This document shows, piece by piece, positions 17,589-27,131 of a DNA stretch of 63,656 nt. This DNA comes from Rhodospirillaceae bacterium (GTDB lineage: Bacteria; Pseudomonadota; Alphaproteobacteria; UBA6615). Numbering within the stretch: the stretch's first letter is position 1; every line of letters begins with the position of its first letter. The stretch is from assembly GCA_002713365.1 (NCBI GenBank), contig PASR01000001.1:2405-66060 (forward strand), read 5' to 3'. The notes under the pieces were generated by a model. That model ran no database searches and was not told the origin of the DNA. It saw only the letters and a program-made list of their open reading frames with translations. The position numbers and the translations under genes were made by a program.

Positions 17589-18710
17589 CTAGGCTACCGA
17601 TCTACATAAGTCATTAGAATTAAATATCCGTTTTACCATATCAGTCCAAACCGAGATGAATGTATTACAGTCATTTTCAGTAGTCTGCCAACCAAGAGAT
17701 ACCCTTATTGCACTAGATGCGGCATTATCATTAAATCCCATCGCCTTCAAAACATGGCTTGGTGTAATTTTACCACTGGAACATGCTGAACCAGCGCTAA
17801 CATAAACGCCAGCCAAATCTAATGCCATTATTTGGCTCTCATTACTCATATCTGGAAGGCCGATGCAGCTTGTGTTAGGTAAACGCGCCACTCCATGTCC
17901 ATAAACGGTTACTTCAGGAATTTTTTCCTTAACCTCAAATTCAATTTTATTACGCATGCTCTCCAAATTAGAGGCCTGTTTTAGAGTTGATTGCACTAGA
18001 GAAGCAGCAACTCCAAAACCACATATACCAGTTACGTTCTCGGTTCCTGCTCGACGATTTCTTTCTTGCCCTCCTCCTAAAAGCAATGGGGGCAAATCAA
18101 TACCCTCTTTGACTATCAAAGCTCCAACACCTTTGGGACCACCTATCTTATGAGCTGAAATAGACAACATATCTACACCAAGTTCAGAAAATGTAAACGG
18201 TATCTTGCCAAGTCCCTGGACAGCATCACAATGTATTATAGCTCCGAAACGTCGTGCTATATTAACTACTTGTTGTATTGGTTGTAACACTCCGGTTTCA
18301 TTATTAGCTAACATAACAGACACCATCGAAAGTCTATCAGCGGAACTCAACAATTCTTCCAAGTGCTCAAGATTAATTATTCCATTTACATCTACATTAA
18401 TTATTTTAGAATCTTCCCGAACTGCGTTAATTGAATCGTGTTCAGTTGCAGAAATAAAAACAGGTATATCTCTATTACTAAGTGCTAGGTTGTTAGATTC
18501 AGTTCCACCACTTGTAAATATAATTTCAGCCGGAGAAACTTCCACAACAGAGGCAATCCTCTCACGAGCTTCTTCGATAGCACTCTTAGCCTTACGCCCT
18601 GCACGATGGACTGAAGAGGAATTACCAAAAAGCTGGAATGTATTTTGCATTGCAGTTATAACTTCTGGCCGAAGTATGGCTGTAGCATTATAGTCTATGT
18701 AAACGTCCAT
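17589..18710 (-). CDS. IscS/NifS-type cysteine desulfurase (first copy)
   Basis: This group I cysteine desulfurase of 373 residues has Lys188 (SISAHKIGGPKG) as the PLP lysine, ATEHDSI as the cofactor-stacking His region and Cys310 in SAGSACSSGKITPS as the catalytic loop. It follows the Rrf2 regulator by 6 bases and precedes the second desulfurase by 11 bases. An extra class V aminotransferase between iscR and sufB is common in alphaproteobacteria; here there are two. It may supply sulfur for pathways other than SufBCD, but this cannot be read from the sequence. Confidence 0.93.
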   Translation of the reverse strand: MDVYIDYNATAILRPEVITAMQNTFQLFGNSSSVHRAGRKAKSAIEEARERIASVVEVSPAEIIFTSGGTESNNLALSNRDIPVFISATEHDSINAVREDSKIINVDVNGIINLEHLEELLSSADRLSMVSVMLANNETGVLQPIQQVVNIARRFGAIIHCDAVQGLGKIPFTFSELGVDMLSISAHKIGGPKGVGALIVKEGIDLPPLLLGGGQERNRRAGTENVTGICGFGVAASLVQSTLKQASNLESMRNKIEFEVKEKIPEVTVYGHGVARLPNTSCIGLPDMSNESQIMALDLAGVYVSAGSACSSGKITPSHVLKAMGFNDNAASSAIRVSLGWQTTENDCNTFISVWTDMVKRIFNSNDLCRSVA

Positions 18711-18716
18711 ATAAGC

Positions 18717-19193
18717 CTACTCCGCGGCTATTTCGGTAGTTGTTATTTTATCTATTTTCTCATATGCCAAAATACCACCGTTACACACGTCAGCTAAAGT
18801 TACAGAACTTAGGTAAATCATAATTTGACGACCTAATTGGTCCCATAAATCATGGGTAAGGCAGCGACTACTCTTACTCATACAGCTTATCAGGCCTCTT
18901 GTTTCGCACCTGGTTACTTTCACTGGTTCATCAACAGCACTAATAATATCAGAAATATAAATAGCTCGCGGATCCAAGGCTAATTTATAACCTCCACCAG
19001 GACCCCGTACACTAATAACAAGACCGGAACGACGTAATTTTAGAAATAATTGTTCTAAGTATCTTAGAGAAATTTCTTGTCGCTCTGATATTTTTCTCAA
19101 TGTAATCGGCTTATTGCTGTCATACATGGTTAAATCAACCATTGCCATAACTGCATATCTTCCTTTAGTTCCTAACTTCAAAATTATCTCCAC
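18717..19193 (-). CDS. iscR: Rrf2-family regulator, IscR-like
   Basis: The 158-residue Rrf2 protein has a winged helix (TKGRYAVMAMVDL at 9-21, RPGGGYKLA-like RGPGGGYKLA at 63-72). It also has three cysteines, Cys96, Cys104 and Cys111, followed by CLTHDLW with His114, the ligand set of IscR for a [2Fe-2S] cluster. Spacing is C-x7-C-x6-C, longer than the C-x5-C-x5-C of E. coli IscR. It heads the suf genes and probably senses cluster status to control them. The upstream 36-base gap to cysE holds a 7-bp inverted repeat. IscR is preferred over RirA because of the conserved CLTH. Confidence 0.88.
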   Translation of the reverse strand: MEIILKLGTKGRYAVMAMVDLTMYDSNKPITLRKISERQEISLRYLEQLFLKLRRSGLVISVRGPGGGYKLALDPRAIYISDIISAVDEPVKVTRCETRGLISCMSKSSRCLTHDLWDQLGRQIMIYLSSVTLADVCNGGILAYEKIDKITTTEIAAE

Positions 19194-19203
19194 ATTCTCT
19201 TGT

Positions 19204-19229
19204 CATGGAGAAGTCCTTTCAACTCCATG
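19204..19229. repeat. Inverted repeat between cysE and the iscR-like gene
   Basis: CATGGAG (19204-19210) and CTCCATG (19223-19229) form a perfect 7-bp inverted repeat with a 12-base loop. The repeat fills most of the 36-base gap between the cysE stop and the start of the iscR-like gene. It could be an operator for the regulator or an RNA hairpin that separates cysE from the suf genes. No T-tract follows it. Confidence 0.6.
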
Positions 19230-19967
19230 TTAGACATCAGCAATATTGTTTTCATTTTCTATATTTTTTGGAGCCTCATAATTTTCTCCAGAATCATTGT
19301 TTTCTAACTCATCTATCCTGCGTCGCAGTAAACTTACTTCACTAAGTAATTGCGCCACTAAGATTTCTTCCTTATCCGGCATATCTATTGTGGGAGTACC
19401 ATAGGCAGCAAAGTGATCTGCATCAGCTAACTCTTCTTGAACAGGTTTTGCCGGAATCCCAACAACAGTCATTCCATCAGGAACATCACTCACAACAACA
19501 GCATTTGCTCCAACCCTTGAGTTACGACCAACGATAAGTGGGCCTAATATCTGAGCTCCTGAACCAATTATAGCTCCGTCTCGTATTGTGGGGTGCCGCT
19601 TAACAAATTTTTGTCTTTCACTTTCTATTGAAGGTGTGATACCTCCCAGAGTAACTCCGTGATACAAAGTTACATCATTACCAATTTCTGCAGTTTCTCC
19701 TATAACAACGCCCATACCATGATCTATGACTAACCTCTCACCAATAACAACTGCAGGATGAATTTCTATACCTGTAAGAAATCGGCTAAAATTACCGACT
19801 AAACGAGCTAAAATAAATAAACGCAAACTCCATAACCAATGTGACATTCTATGCCAAATTATTGCATGCAGACCGGGATAGCTAACAAATACCATCAAGC
19901 GCGAATGGGCCGCTGGATCACGTTCCATATAAGCATCAATTTCTTTAATTAAGTCCTTGTAGAGCAT
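19230..19967 (-). CDS. cysE: Serine O-acetyltransferase CysE
   Basis: The 245-residue SAT has the N-terminal helical region (RDPAAHSRLMVFVSYPGLHAI) and a left-handed beta-helix of hexapeptide repeats containing DHGMGVVIGETAEIGN and LYHGVTLGG, with active-site His and Asp residues. It makes O-acetylserine, the direct precursor of cysteine, the sulfur source for the desulfurases downstream. The C-terminus extends past the usual family end with an Asn/Glu-rich tail (ENNDSGENYEAPKN). It is preceded by a good promoter, so the suf operon may start here. Confidence 0.94.
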   Translation of the reverse strand: MLYKDLIKEIDAYMERDPAAHSRLMVFVSYPGLHAIIWHRMSHWLWSLRLFILARLVGNFSRFLTGIEIHPAVVIGERLVIDHGMGVVIGETAEIGNDVTLYHGVTLGGITPSIESERQKFVKRHPTIRDGAIIGSGAQILGPLIVGRNSRVGANAVVVSDVPDGMTVVGIPAKPVQEELADADHFAAYGTPTIDMPDKEEILVAQLLSEVSLLRRRIDELENNDSGENYEAPKNIENENNIADV

Positions 19968-20039
19968 GGCTACCTTTATGATATACAGCTATTGAAAATT
20001 TTTATAATAAATACATTTAGAGCTGTTATCCCTAAAGGG

Positions 20040-20068
20040 CATATAGGTTACCTTACTACTGTGGTCAA
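20040..20068 (-). promoter_or_regulatory. Sigma-70-type promoter upstream of cysE and the suf operon
   Basis: On the minus strand TTGACC (20063-20068), a 17-base spacer and TATATG (20040-20045) lie about 75 bases before the cysE ATG. The inferred start near 20033 falls in CCCTAAAGGG (20030-20039). The leader is about 65 bases. It would serve cysE and possibly all downstream suf genes. Confidence 0.65.
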
Positions 20069-20160
20069 GTATTAGCTGCAAAGACTAAAGGACAGGAAAT
20101 GTAAAAGTTAGGTTTGTTTATTTATAAAACTATAAAACTAGTGTTGATGAAGAGGAAAAT

Positions 20161-20835
20161 ATGTCTGAAGTTATAATGAAGGGACCTGAAGGGCGCTTAG
20201 AGGGACAGTTTTATCCTGCTCAAAAGCCAAATTCTCCGTTAGCCATGATACTACATCCGCATCCTGAGCGCGGAGGCTCAATGAATAATAAAGTTGTTTA
20301 TCAGCTATACCAAACATTTGTTAATCGTGGGTTTGCCACGCTGCGCTTTAACTTTCGTGGTGTTGGACGCAGTCAGGGAGTTTATGATCGTGGTGAAGGT
20401 GAACTATCGGATGCCGCATCGGCACTTGACTGGCTTCAAACAATTCATACTGATGCTCCACAGTGCTGGGTTGCTGGTTTTTCTTTTGGTGCATGGATTG
20501 GTATGCAATTGCTTATGAGACGACCAGAGATAAATGGATTTATTTCTATAGCCCCCCCAGCAAATATGTACGATTTTTCATTTTTAGCCCCCTGTCCGGC
20601 TTCAGGCCTCGTTATACACGGAGATCAAGACGATATTGTTCCACCAGATTCTATTGATGAAATGATAGCAAAAGTGGCTAAACAGCGTGATGTCGTTATA
20701 GAAAGTGAGCTAATTGAAGGTGCAAATCATTTTTTTGGAAATGAGCTAGAAAAAGTAGAAACTCATGTAACCGCATATCTAGATCGACGCATGCCAGAAA
20801 TAGCAAAAAAACTATCTAATCCTGATGATGATTAG
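20161..20835 (+). CDS. Alpha/beta hydrolase, COG2945 type
   Basis: The 224-residue hydrolase has HPHPERGGSMNNKVV near residues 33-47, RFNFRGVGRSQG near 61-72, the nucleophile motif GFSFGAWIG near 102-110, and catalytic Asp (HGDQDDIVPP) and His (EGANHFF) toward the end. This layout is that of the COG2945 dienelactone-hydrolase-like family. It is frequently found beside iscR/suf genes in alphaproteobacteria, as here, divergent from cysE. The substrate is unknown. AGAGGA precedes the ATG. Its stop codon overlaps that of the convergent anmK by two bases. Confidence 0.88.
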   Translation: MSEVIMKGPEGRLEGQFYPAQKPNSPLAMILHPHPERGGSMNNKVVYQLYQTFVNRGFATLRFNFRGVGRSQGVYDRGEGELSDAASALDWLQTIHTDAPQCWVAGFSFGAWIGMQLLMRRPEINGFISIAPPANMYDFSFLAPCPASGLVIHGDQDDIVPPDSIDEMIAKVAKQRDVVIESELIEGANHFFGNELEKVETHVTAYLDRRMPEIAKKLSNPDDD

Positions 20836-21938
20836 TAGGCATTATAAAATTTTCCACCGGTAATTGGGCTTACTACGCCTGTGGTGGTAGGCCCACTTAG
20901 AGGAAGTTTACGTAAACTACGTACACCTAAATAAGCAAAAGCTTGGGCCTCCATGGAATCGCCATTCAAGCCAACCTTCTCAGCCCTAAAGACGTTAGCA
21001 TTTAACTTACTCTTCAATAACTTCATAAGAAATTTATTATGGCGTCCTCCTCCCGTAACAATCCACTTTATTGGATTATCTGGAAGAAAATACTCAGCTT
21101 TTTTAATAGCATTAGCTGAAAATTCTGTAAGAGTTGCAGCTCCATCTGCAGGCGATAAAGCACTAATACAACTAACGTCAAAATCATCGCGACCTAATGA
21201 CTTAGGAGGATTTTTTTTGAAATACATATTAGACATTAAAATGTCCAGACATTCCCTATTAACAAAACCACTGGCTGCAATACTTCCATCGCAATCAAAG
21301 GGCTTTCCATAATGAGATAAAATCCAATCATCAATTAGTGCATTCCCTGGACCAGTATCAAAAGCTAGTAAATTACTAAATTCATTTAGCATCTCATTAG
21401 AGTTTTTTTTACCAATCCAAGTAATATTAGCTACCCCTCCTATATTAACTAAACATAAAGGCCTTTCTTTAGCGGGTGCAATAGCAGCGTGAAATATTGG
21501 AGCTAAAGGAGCCCCCTGGCCACCGGCAGAAACATCATTAGAACGAAAATCAGCAACAACGTTTATTTTACTAAGAGATGCCAATAATTTAGCATCACCT
21601 ATCTGCCAAGTTCTTCTTTCTTTTGGGAGATGTAATATAGTATGTCCATGAAAACCGATTAAACTGATATTTTTTGCTTCTAAGTTTGTTTTTTCTAATA
21701 AAATTTCAACAGCCTTAGCGTGATAATTTGTGAGTTTCTGTTCTATTCTATCAACTGCTCCATAACCAGCTTGTATACTAGATAGTTCAAGTCGAAATTT
21801 TGAAGGGTATGGAATAGTTAAACTCGAGATTGGTTCTACAAAACTGAGACCATCAGTATTAATTATTGCACAATCCACGCCATCCATAGATGTACCGCTC
21901 ATTAGTCCGATAGCTAGAATTGGTTGTTCAAAGGGCAT
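20832..21938 (-). CDS. anmK: Anhydro-N-acetylmuramic acid kinase AnmK
   Basis: The 368-residue protein has the N-terminal ATP-binding motif GLMSGTSMDGVDCA, a mid-protein LVNIGGVANITWIG, FDTGPGNALIDDW and the C-terminal WIVTGGGRHN. These are hallmarks of AnmK, which cleaves the anhydro ring of anhMurNAc and phosphorylates it in peptidoglycan recycling. Length is typical. It is divergent from tyrS, an association that recurs in alphaproteobacteria, and convergent with the COG2945 hydrolase with overlapping stops. Confidence 0.95.
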   Translation of the reverse strand: MPFEQPILAIGLMSGTSMDGVDCAIINTDGLSFVEPISSLTIPYPSKFRLELSSIQAGYGAVDRIEQKLTNYHAKAVEILLEKTNLEAKNISLIGFHGHTILHLPKERRTWQIGDAKLLASLSKINVVADFRSNDVSAGGQGAPLAPIFHAAIAPAKERPLCLVNIGGVANITWIGKKNSNEMLNEFSNLLAFDTGPGNALIDDWILSHYGKPFDCDGSIAASGFVNRECLDILMSNMYFKKNPPKSLGRDDFDVSCISALSPADGAATLTEFSANAIKKAEYFLPDNPIKWIVTGGGRHNKFLMKLLKSKLNANVFRAEKVGLNGDSMEAQAFAYLGVRSLRKLPLSGPTTTGVVSPITGGKFYNAY

Positions 21939-22061
21939 TAATCAATCCCATAAATTAATTAAAAAAGAAACAGACGCTTTACATGTATTGTGTTCAGATG
22001 TGATATGAGCCTAGATAGCATATTAATAGCTCTAAATTTAATTACATATACGATTTATATC

Positions 22062-23315
22062 ATGCCTAATATAAAATCAGAATTCCTAAAAACTATAAGT
22101 GAACGTGGTTTCATTCATCAATGTACTGATATGGATGTACTCGACAGTAATGCTAATACTCAGATGCTAACAGCCTATGTTGGTTATGATGCTACTGCTG
22201 ATAGCTTACATATAGGTAATTTAGTATCAATAATGATGCTATATTGGATGCAAAAAACCGGTCACCAACCAATTGTTTTAATGGGTGGAGGAACTACTAA
22301 GGTTGGAGATCCTTCTGGTCGGGATGAGACCCGCCGCTTACTTAGTGATAATCAGATAAATGAAAATATCACCCAGATTAAAAAAACATTTGATAATTTT
22401 CTTGATTTTGGCTCTTTAAATAATAAAGCTCTATTAGTTAATAACTCTGATTGGCTTGATGAGCTAAAATATATTCAATTTCTTCGAGATGTTGGACAAC
22501 ATTTTACAATCAACCGAATGCTTTCTTTCGATTCAGTAAAATTACGTCTGGGCCGAGAACAGCCATTAACATTTCTAGAATTTAATTATATGATTTTGCA
22601 AGCGTATGATTTTCTTGAACTGGCGAAACGTTACAATTGTTCTTTACAAATGGGCGGTTCTGATCAATGGGGAAATATTATAAATGGTGTTGAACTCGGT
22701 AGACGATTCTCTAATCGCTCTTTGTATGGCCTGACATCTCCGCTTATAACAACTTCTTCAGGAGCAAAAATGGGTAAAACAGCCTCTGGAGCTGTTTGGC
22801 TTAACTCTGAGCGTTTTAGCCCATATGATTATTGGCAATTTTGGCGAAATACCGAAGACGGAGATGTCGCACGTTTTCTAAAGCTATTTACTACATTACC
22901 TATGAATGAGATAAAAAAATTAGAGGTTTTGGAGGGTGCCGAAATAAATGAAGCCAAGAAAATATTAGCAACTCAGGCCACCCAATTGATTCACGGAGTA
23001 GAGGCCGCCAACGCAGCCGCTCAAACAGCTCACGAAACATTTGAATTGGATAATAGCGCAGTTAGTCTGCCTACAATCGACATTTCTTTAGAGGACCTTT
23101 CAAGTGGGATACCCGTCTTCTCTCTATTAACGACATCTGGATTAACCCAATCTAATAGCGAATCAAGGCGACTAATTAAAGGAGGTGGCTGCCGCATAAA
23201 TGATAGTTCCATAAAAGATGAAATGACTATAATTGGAACTGAAAAACTTGATAAAAATGGTTTTATTAAAATATCTGCCGGAAAAAAAAGACATATACTT
23301 ATCAGACCAGTGTAA
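22062..23315 (+). CDS. tyrS: Tyrosyl-tRNA synthetase
   Basis: This class I synthetase charges tRNA-Tyr. It has the HIGH-type motif LHIGNLV, the tyrosine-binding stretch [10 protein letters not shown], the KMSKS-type motif AKMGKT, and a C-terminal S4-like RNA-binding domain ([14 protein letters not shown]). The open frame extends upstream to 21990, but the ATG at 22062 (MPNIKSEFL) gives the standard length of 417 residues. The extra 24 residues upstream are hydrophobic and unlike the family. Confidence 0.96.
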   Translation: MPNIKSEFLKTISERGFIHQCTDMDVLDSNANTQMLTAYVGYDATADSLHIGNLVSIMMLYWMQKTGHQPIVLMGGGTTKVGDPSGRDETRRLLSDNQINENITQIKKTFDNFLDFGSLNNKALLVNNSDWLDELKYIQFLRDVGQHFTINRMLSFDSVKLRLGREQPLTFLEFNYMILQAYDFLELAKRYNCSLQMGGSDQWGNIINGVELGRRFSNRSLYGLTSPLITTSSGAKMGKTASGAVWLNSERFSPYDYWQFWRNTEDGDVARFLKLFTTLPMNEIKKLEVLEGAEINEAKKILATQATQLIHGVEAANAAAQTAHETFELDNSAVSLPTIDISLEDLSSGIPVFSLLTTSGLTQSNSESRRLIKGGGCRINDSSIKDEMTIIGTEKLDKNGFIKISAGKKRHILIRPV

Positions 23316-23349
23316 ACTAAATCAGTTAAGTAAAGAGTGATCCTTGCAC

Positions 23350-26300
23350 TTAATCCGGAGACGGATTTAGTTTTATTATGTTTTTATTATTAAAACCGGT
23401 AAAAGCTTTCCTAAACACACCAGGAGCAAATACTGTTAGAGGGTTAACTGATATATCGGGACTATTAATTGGCCCTTTCACCGAAAAAGCTAGAGCTATT
23501 ATGCCATCACCTATAATCTGACCTAGAACAGGTATATTACCTAAAATAGAGTTTATTAAATAGGCGGGAGCAATTTCTCCATTAAGCTCTAACTGGTTTG
23601 AATTACGGTTAATTACACCATCAGCTATCACTCCTACACCGGCTCCTTGTGCCTTTGATGTCAATATTTTTATTGAATCGTCAGTCATTTCAAATGGCAT
23701 AACAGCTTTACGCATTGATATTCCCTTTCCCGTAATAGCGTCAGAAATACCACTAAATGAAGCAAGCGATAAGACTCTCACACCTATTGAGCTTTCCAAT
23801 AATTTGAAATCTTCTATAGATACTTCACCAGAGAATATATTATCATTTTTTTCATCAATATACTTCCCGTTCAAATATAAACTTCCCCCTTCAATGGTGT
23901 TAATCCAGTCAAGAGCACTTAACAAACCACCAGCATCAATAGTGTTTACCCGTAAACTCCTAGTCCCCTTTAGTGTTTGCATCTTAAGCTCAATTGGACC
24001 TCCATTTGATAGAACTCCAGTCATATTAATATTCGTCCATTTTTTGCCATCATGCACTAAGTATCCCTCTGGTTTTAGAAGAATTGTTTCTTTACCTAAT
24101 ATAATTTTTTTTAAATCTTTTTTCTTACTTATGTTTAATTGAAAAGGTGTTTGTTTTTTATTATTATCCTTCAAAACATCTTTTATAAACGATCTTAGGT
24201 CCAAAGTTTCGCCACTAATAAATATACTTGGTACTCCCGACTTATCGTAAACCCCTTGTAACGAAAAATTAGATTTATTAATGTTAAAATTATTAATATC
24301 AACATTATATATCTGAATGTTTTTAGGGCTGATAGCAGCTAGCGCCTGTCCCTGAGCTAATAAACCTGGTGCATTTATTTTAAATTTAATACTTTTTTTA
24401 TCCAATCCTTCTTTACCAAAAATTTGTACCTTTGCATGACCAGGTCTTCCAGCTGACTTATACCAACCAAAACTTTCTAAAGAGAGGTTTGATGGGTTTA
24501 GATCAAAGTTTATCAATCCGCTAACATGACCGGATTTTGAAACTTCATAATTTACTAACGTTGATATAGGACCAGAAATAAACGATAGATGATTCAAACC
24601 AATCCTCTGCTGAGCTATTTCATCAAGCACAACTTCTGCTTGATAACGAGACCTTAATGCAGAGTGATCAGTTATATTTTCAGTCCATCTAAGCTTCATA
24701 GGCACGCCCAGCAAAGAACCCTTACCAGCTACGGCCAAACTGTCATTATCGAGATCTAAATGAAGGTCTCCATTTGTAAAATTTGAATTAAGACTAGCTA
24801 TGTATGTATTAAAGTTTTTAAGTTTGGCTTTAGCAGAAACATCAACCATATCGATTTTAAGGTCTTGTATTAGAGGAAAATCGAAAACTACACTAACATC
24901 CTGTTCTCCACTTGACCTATATGGGTCGATTCCTAATGGTGAAATAAAATTTAAAGGGTTCCTATCTAGAAGAAGTAAGGCATCTCTGGTAGGTCCATTG
25001 ATAGTTGCCTCTATATGAGCTAAATCATTTACCTTACTAATAGAAGACTTCTTTATAGAGAGTTTGCCTTTAGTCAGATTAAGTTTTCCTATCGAACCTT
25101 TTTCAACATGGATTACTATTCCAGTATTATTAAACTCACCTTCACCATAAACATTTGATAAAGGCACCATAGGCTTTAAGTAACGAACACTCGTGTTATG
25201 TATATCAAAGGTACCAAATACATCTTTAAAATAAATCTCAGAAAGATCACCTGCATCAGTAACACCACTTATCAACATGTACGTACTTTCTAAATATCCA
25301 CCTTTAATATTATTAGTGATCCAATTACGAGCATTAGTTAAGATATTAGAAGGCCATATTTTTGAAATATTATTTACTGAAAATTTTGAGAAATCAGTTT
25401 GAATTTTAAAACTAATTTCATCATCTCTCTTTATAATATCACCCAAAAGTTTTATGCTAACAATTCCAGCATCGATAAATACTTCATTCAGTTTTATCTC
25501 ATTAAAAGTTGAATCAGATCTGCCCTCAACACTCAAGCTATTTACGGGCAAAGGCTTTTTATATAATTCAGGAATAATAATAGTGCCCTCATCACCCTCA
25601 ATATTAAAAGCTATTTCCTCTATTATGAATTTAGGTGAAAATGTAAATCCTATTAAACCAGATAATGGAAGGTTATATCTTTTAAGAAAGTCTAACCTCT
25701 GATCAATATTAATTAGAGTGGTTGGTGACAACTTTTCAAAAACGATACCCAATTGAATTTGATGATCTAAATAACTCTGAAACCCTGTAAAATCGAATCT
25801 ACTTGGTTTATTCTCGGTTTTAAGGACAAAAGACCCCTTGGTTCTAATATTTTTTTCATCACGTTCAAGTTTAACATCAGTTTTTTCAAACTGAAAAGCT
25901 CGCATATTCTTATTATCTAAAACTTTAATTTCTCCATCCGAGATTATTATCCGTTTTATGGATGCAGCTAATGGATAGCTTTCTATATTTTTAAATAATT
26001 CTGAGATCACCTCGATATTATTAAGACTAGAAATATTATTCGTAGTCACTTCATCCATGCCGAAAAATATTTTTCCTAATGAAGTTCTAACTACCTTAAA
26101 ACTTGGAGAAATAAGTTCCAATTCCGTTGGAGCAAATACACCACTTAGCATAGCCCTTAAACTTAACTTGACCGATAACTCTGGAAAATTAGCAGTGGCT
26201 TTATTTTCACCATCCAGAATAACTAATCCTATTATACGTAAATCAAGTGTTCTTTTCTGACTATTCCAGAAAACATAGGTCTCTTCTAAATTAACACTAA

Positions 26301-26466
26301 AGCCATTTTCCTTAGTACTAAGAGAATCTTCTATATAAGGAGAGAGAAAACTTAGTTTTATTGGTCCCCTATTCAATTGCCAAGCAGCAACAATTGTTAA
26401 CATAGTTATTCCAAGCAATATGGCAGCTATTAATACCAATAAAATTTTAGAACTTCTGATAATCAC
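23350..26466 (-). CDS. AsmA/YhdP-like membrane-anchored protein
   Basis: This 1038-residue protein has an N-terminal transmembrane anchor (residues 8-30), a DUF3971-like mid region and an AsmA-like C-terminal region with many beta-strand repeats, such as YLNGKYIDEKND and the closing ISVNPLTVFAPG. YhdP/AsmA-family proteins form long hydrophobic-groove bridges and take part in lipid transport or homeostasis between inner and outer membrane. The start is GTG at 26466, with AGGA 9 bases upstream. Homologs around this size are standard. It is convergent with tyrS and divergent from bcp. The role here is inferred from the family. Confidence 0.85.
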   Translation of the reverse strand: MIIRSSKILLVLIAAILLGITMLTIVAAWQLNRGPIKLSFLSPYIEDSLSTKENGFSVNLEETYVFWNSQKRTLDLRIIGLVILDGENKATANFPELSVKLSLRAMLSGVFAPTELELISPSFKVVRTSLGKIFFGMDEVTTNNISSLNNIEVISELFKNIESYPLAASIKRIIISDGEIKVLDNKNMRAFQFEKTDVKLERDEKNIRTKGSFVLKTENKPSRFDFTGFQSYLDHQIQLGIVFEKLSPTTLINIDQRLDFLKRYNLPLSGLIGFTFSPKFIIEEIAFNIEGDEGTIIIPELYKKPLPVNSLSVEGRSDSTFNEIKLNEVFIDAGIVSIKLLGDIIKRDDEISFKIQTDFSKFSVNNISKIWPSNILTNARNWITNNIKGGYLESTYMLISGVTDAGDLSEIYFKDVFGTFDIHNTSVRYLKPMVPLSNVYGEGEFNNTGIVIHVEKGSIGKLNLTKGKLSIKKSSISKVNDLAHIEATINGPTRDALLLLDRNPLNFISPLGIDPYRSSGEQDVSVVFDFPLIQDLKIDMVDVSAKAKLKNFNTYIASLNSNFTNGDLHLDLDNDSLAVAGKGSLLGVPMKLRWTENITDHSALRSRYQAEVVLDEIAQQRIGLNHLSFISGPISTLVNYEVSKSGHVSGLINFDLNPSNLSLESFGWYKSAGRPGHAKVQIFGKEGLDKKSIKFKINAPGLLAQGQALAAISPKNIQIYNVDINNFNINKSNFSLQGVYDKSGVPSIFISGETLDLRSFIKDVLKDNNKKQTPFQLNISKKKDLKKIILGKETILLKPEGYLVHDGKKWTNINMTGVLSNGGPIELKMQTLKGTRSLRVNTIDAGGLLSALDWINTIEGGSLYLNGKYIDEKNDNIFSGEVSIEDFKLLESSIGVRVLSLASFSGISDAITGKGISMRKAVMPFEMTDDSIKILTSKAQGAGVGVIADGVINRNSNQLELNGEIAPAYLINSILGNIPVLGQIIGDGIIALAFSVKGPINSPDISVNPLTVFAPGVFRKAFTGFNNKNIIKLNPSPD

Positions 26467-26666
26467 CCAGAATAATCCTGTGTAATGTTTAATTTACCTG
26501 CCTAATCATTACACCAAGCCCTGTGCAATAAACTCTGCAATGTTAAGCCACCACCTGACTGTACATCTTTAATAAAAACTATATCTAGATCAGCTAATAT
26601 TTTACTAGATAAGTTATTTATAATATGAAATAGCTTTCTTTTAAATATAGAAAAGGAGAATAATTT

Positions 26667-27131
26667 ATGAGTGTTAGTGAAGGTAAAAAAGCACCTGCAT
26701 TTACATTAAAGGGAGACGGTGAATGTATTGTTGATCTAAAAGACCTTAGGGGTAAACCGGTGGTACTTTACTTTTACCCCAAAGACTCAACGCCTGGATG
26801 TACTAAACAAGCATGCGATTTTCGTGATCATATTCAGAGTTTTTCAGAAAAAAATATTACAATTATCGGTATTTCTAAAGATAGTGTTAAGCGACACGAT
26901 AACTTCAAGGCCAAATACGAGTTACCATTCACATTAGCCAGCGATACAAATGATAAAGTTTGTGAGACTTATGGTACATGGGTGGAAAAATCAATGTATG
27001 GTAAAAAATATATGGGTATAGAGCGATCGACTTTCTTAATTGATTCACAAGGAGTAATTCGTAAGATTTGGCGTAAGGTAAAAGTTTCGGGACATGTTGA
27101 AGATATTCTAAAAGTCGTGGAAACACTTTGA
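26667..27131 (+). CDS. bcp: Peroxiredoxin Bcp/PrxQ
   Basis: The 154-residue thiol peroxidase has the peroxidatic Cys in PKDSTPGCTKQACDFRD and the resolving Cys five residues later, the classic PrxQ/Bcp arrangement. It reduces H2O2 and organic peroxides in the cytoplasm with thioredoxin. A strong ribosome binding site AAAGGAG lies 8 bases before the ATG. Its stop overlaps the TTG start of the DUF455 gene, indicating translational coupling of an oxidative-stress pair. Confidence 0.95.
   Translation: MSVSEGKKAPAFTLKGDGECIVDLKDLRGKPVVLYFYPKDSTPGCTKQACDFRDHIQSFSEKNITIIGISKDSVKRHDNFKAKYELPFTLASDTNDKVCETYGTWVEKSMYGKKYMGIERSTFLIDSQGVIRKIWRKVKVSGHVEDILKVVETL

Noticed and set aside
18205-18693. A 162-residue plus-strand open frame opposite a cysteine desulfurase gene
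   Set aside because: The opposite strand has a full, motif-complete NifS-type gene; this frame has no recognisable domain.
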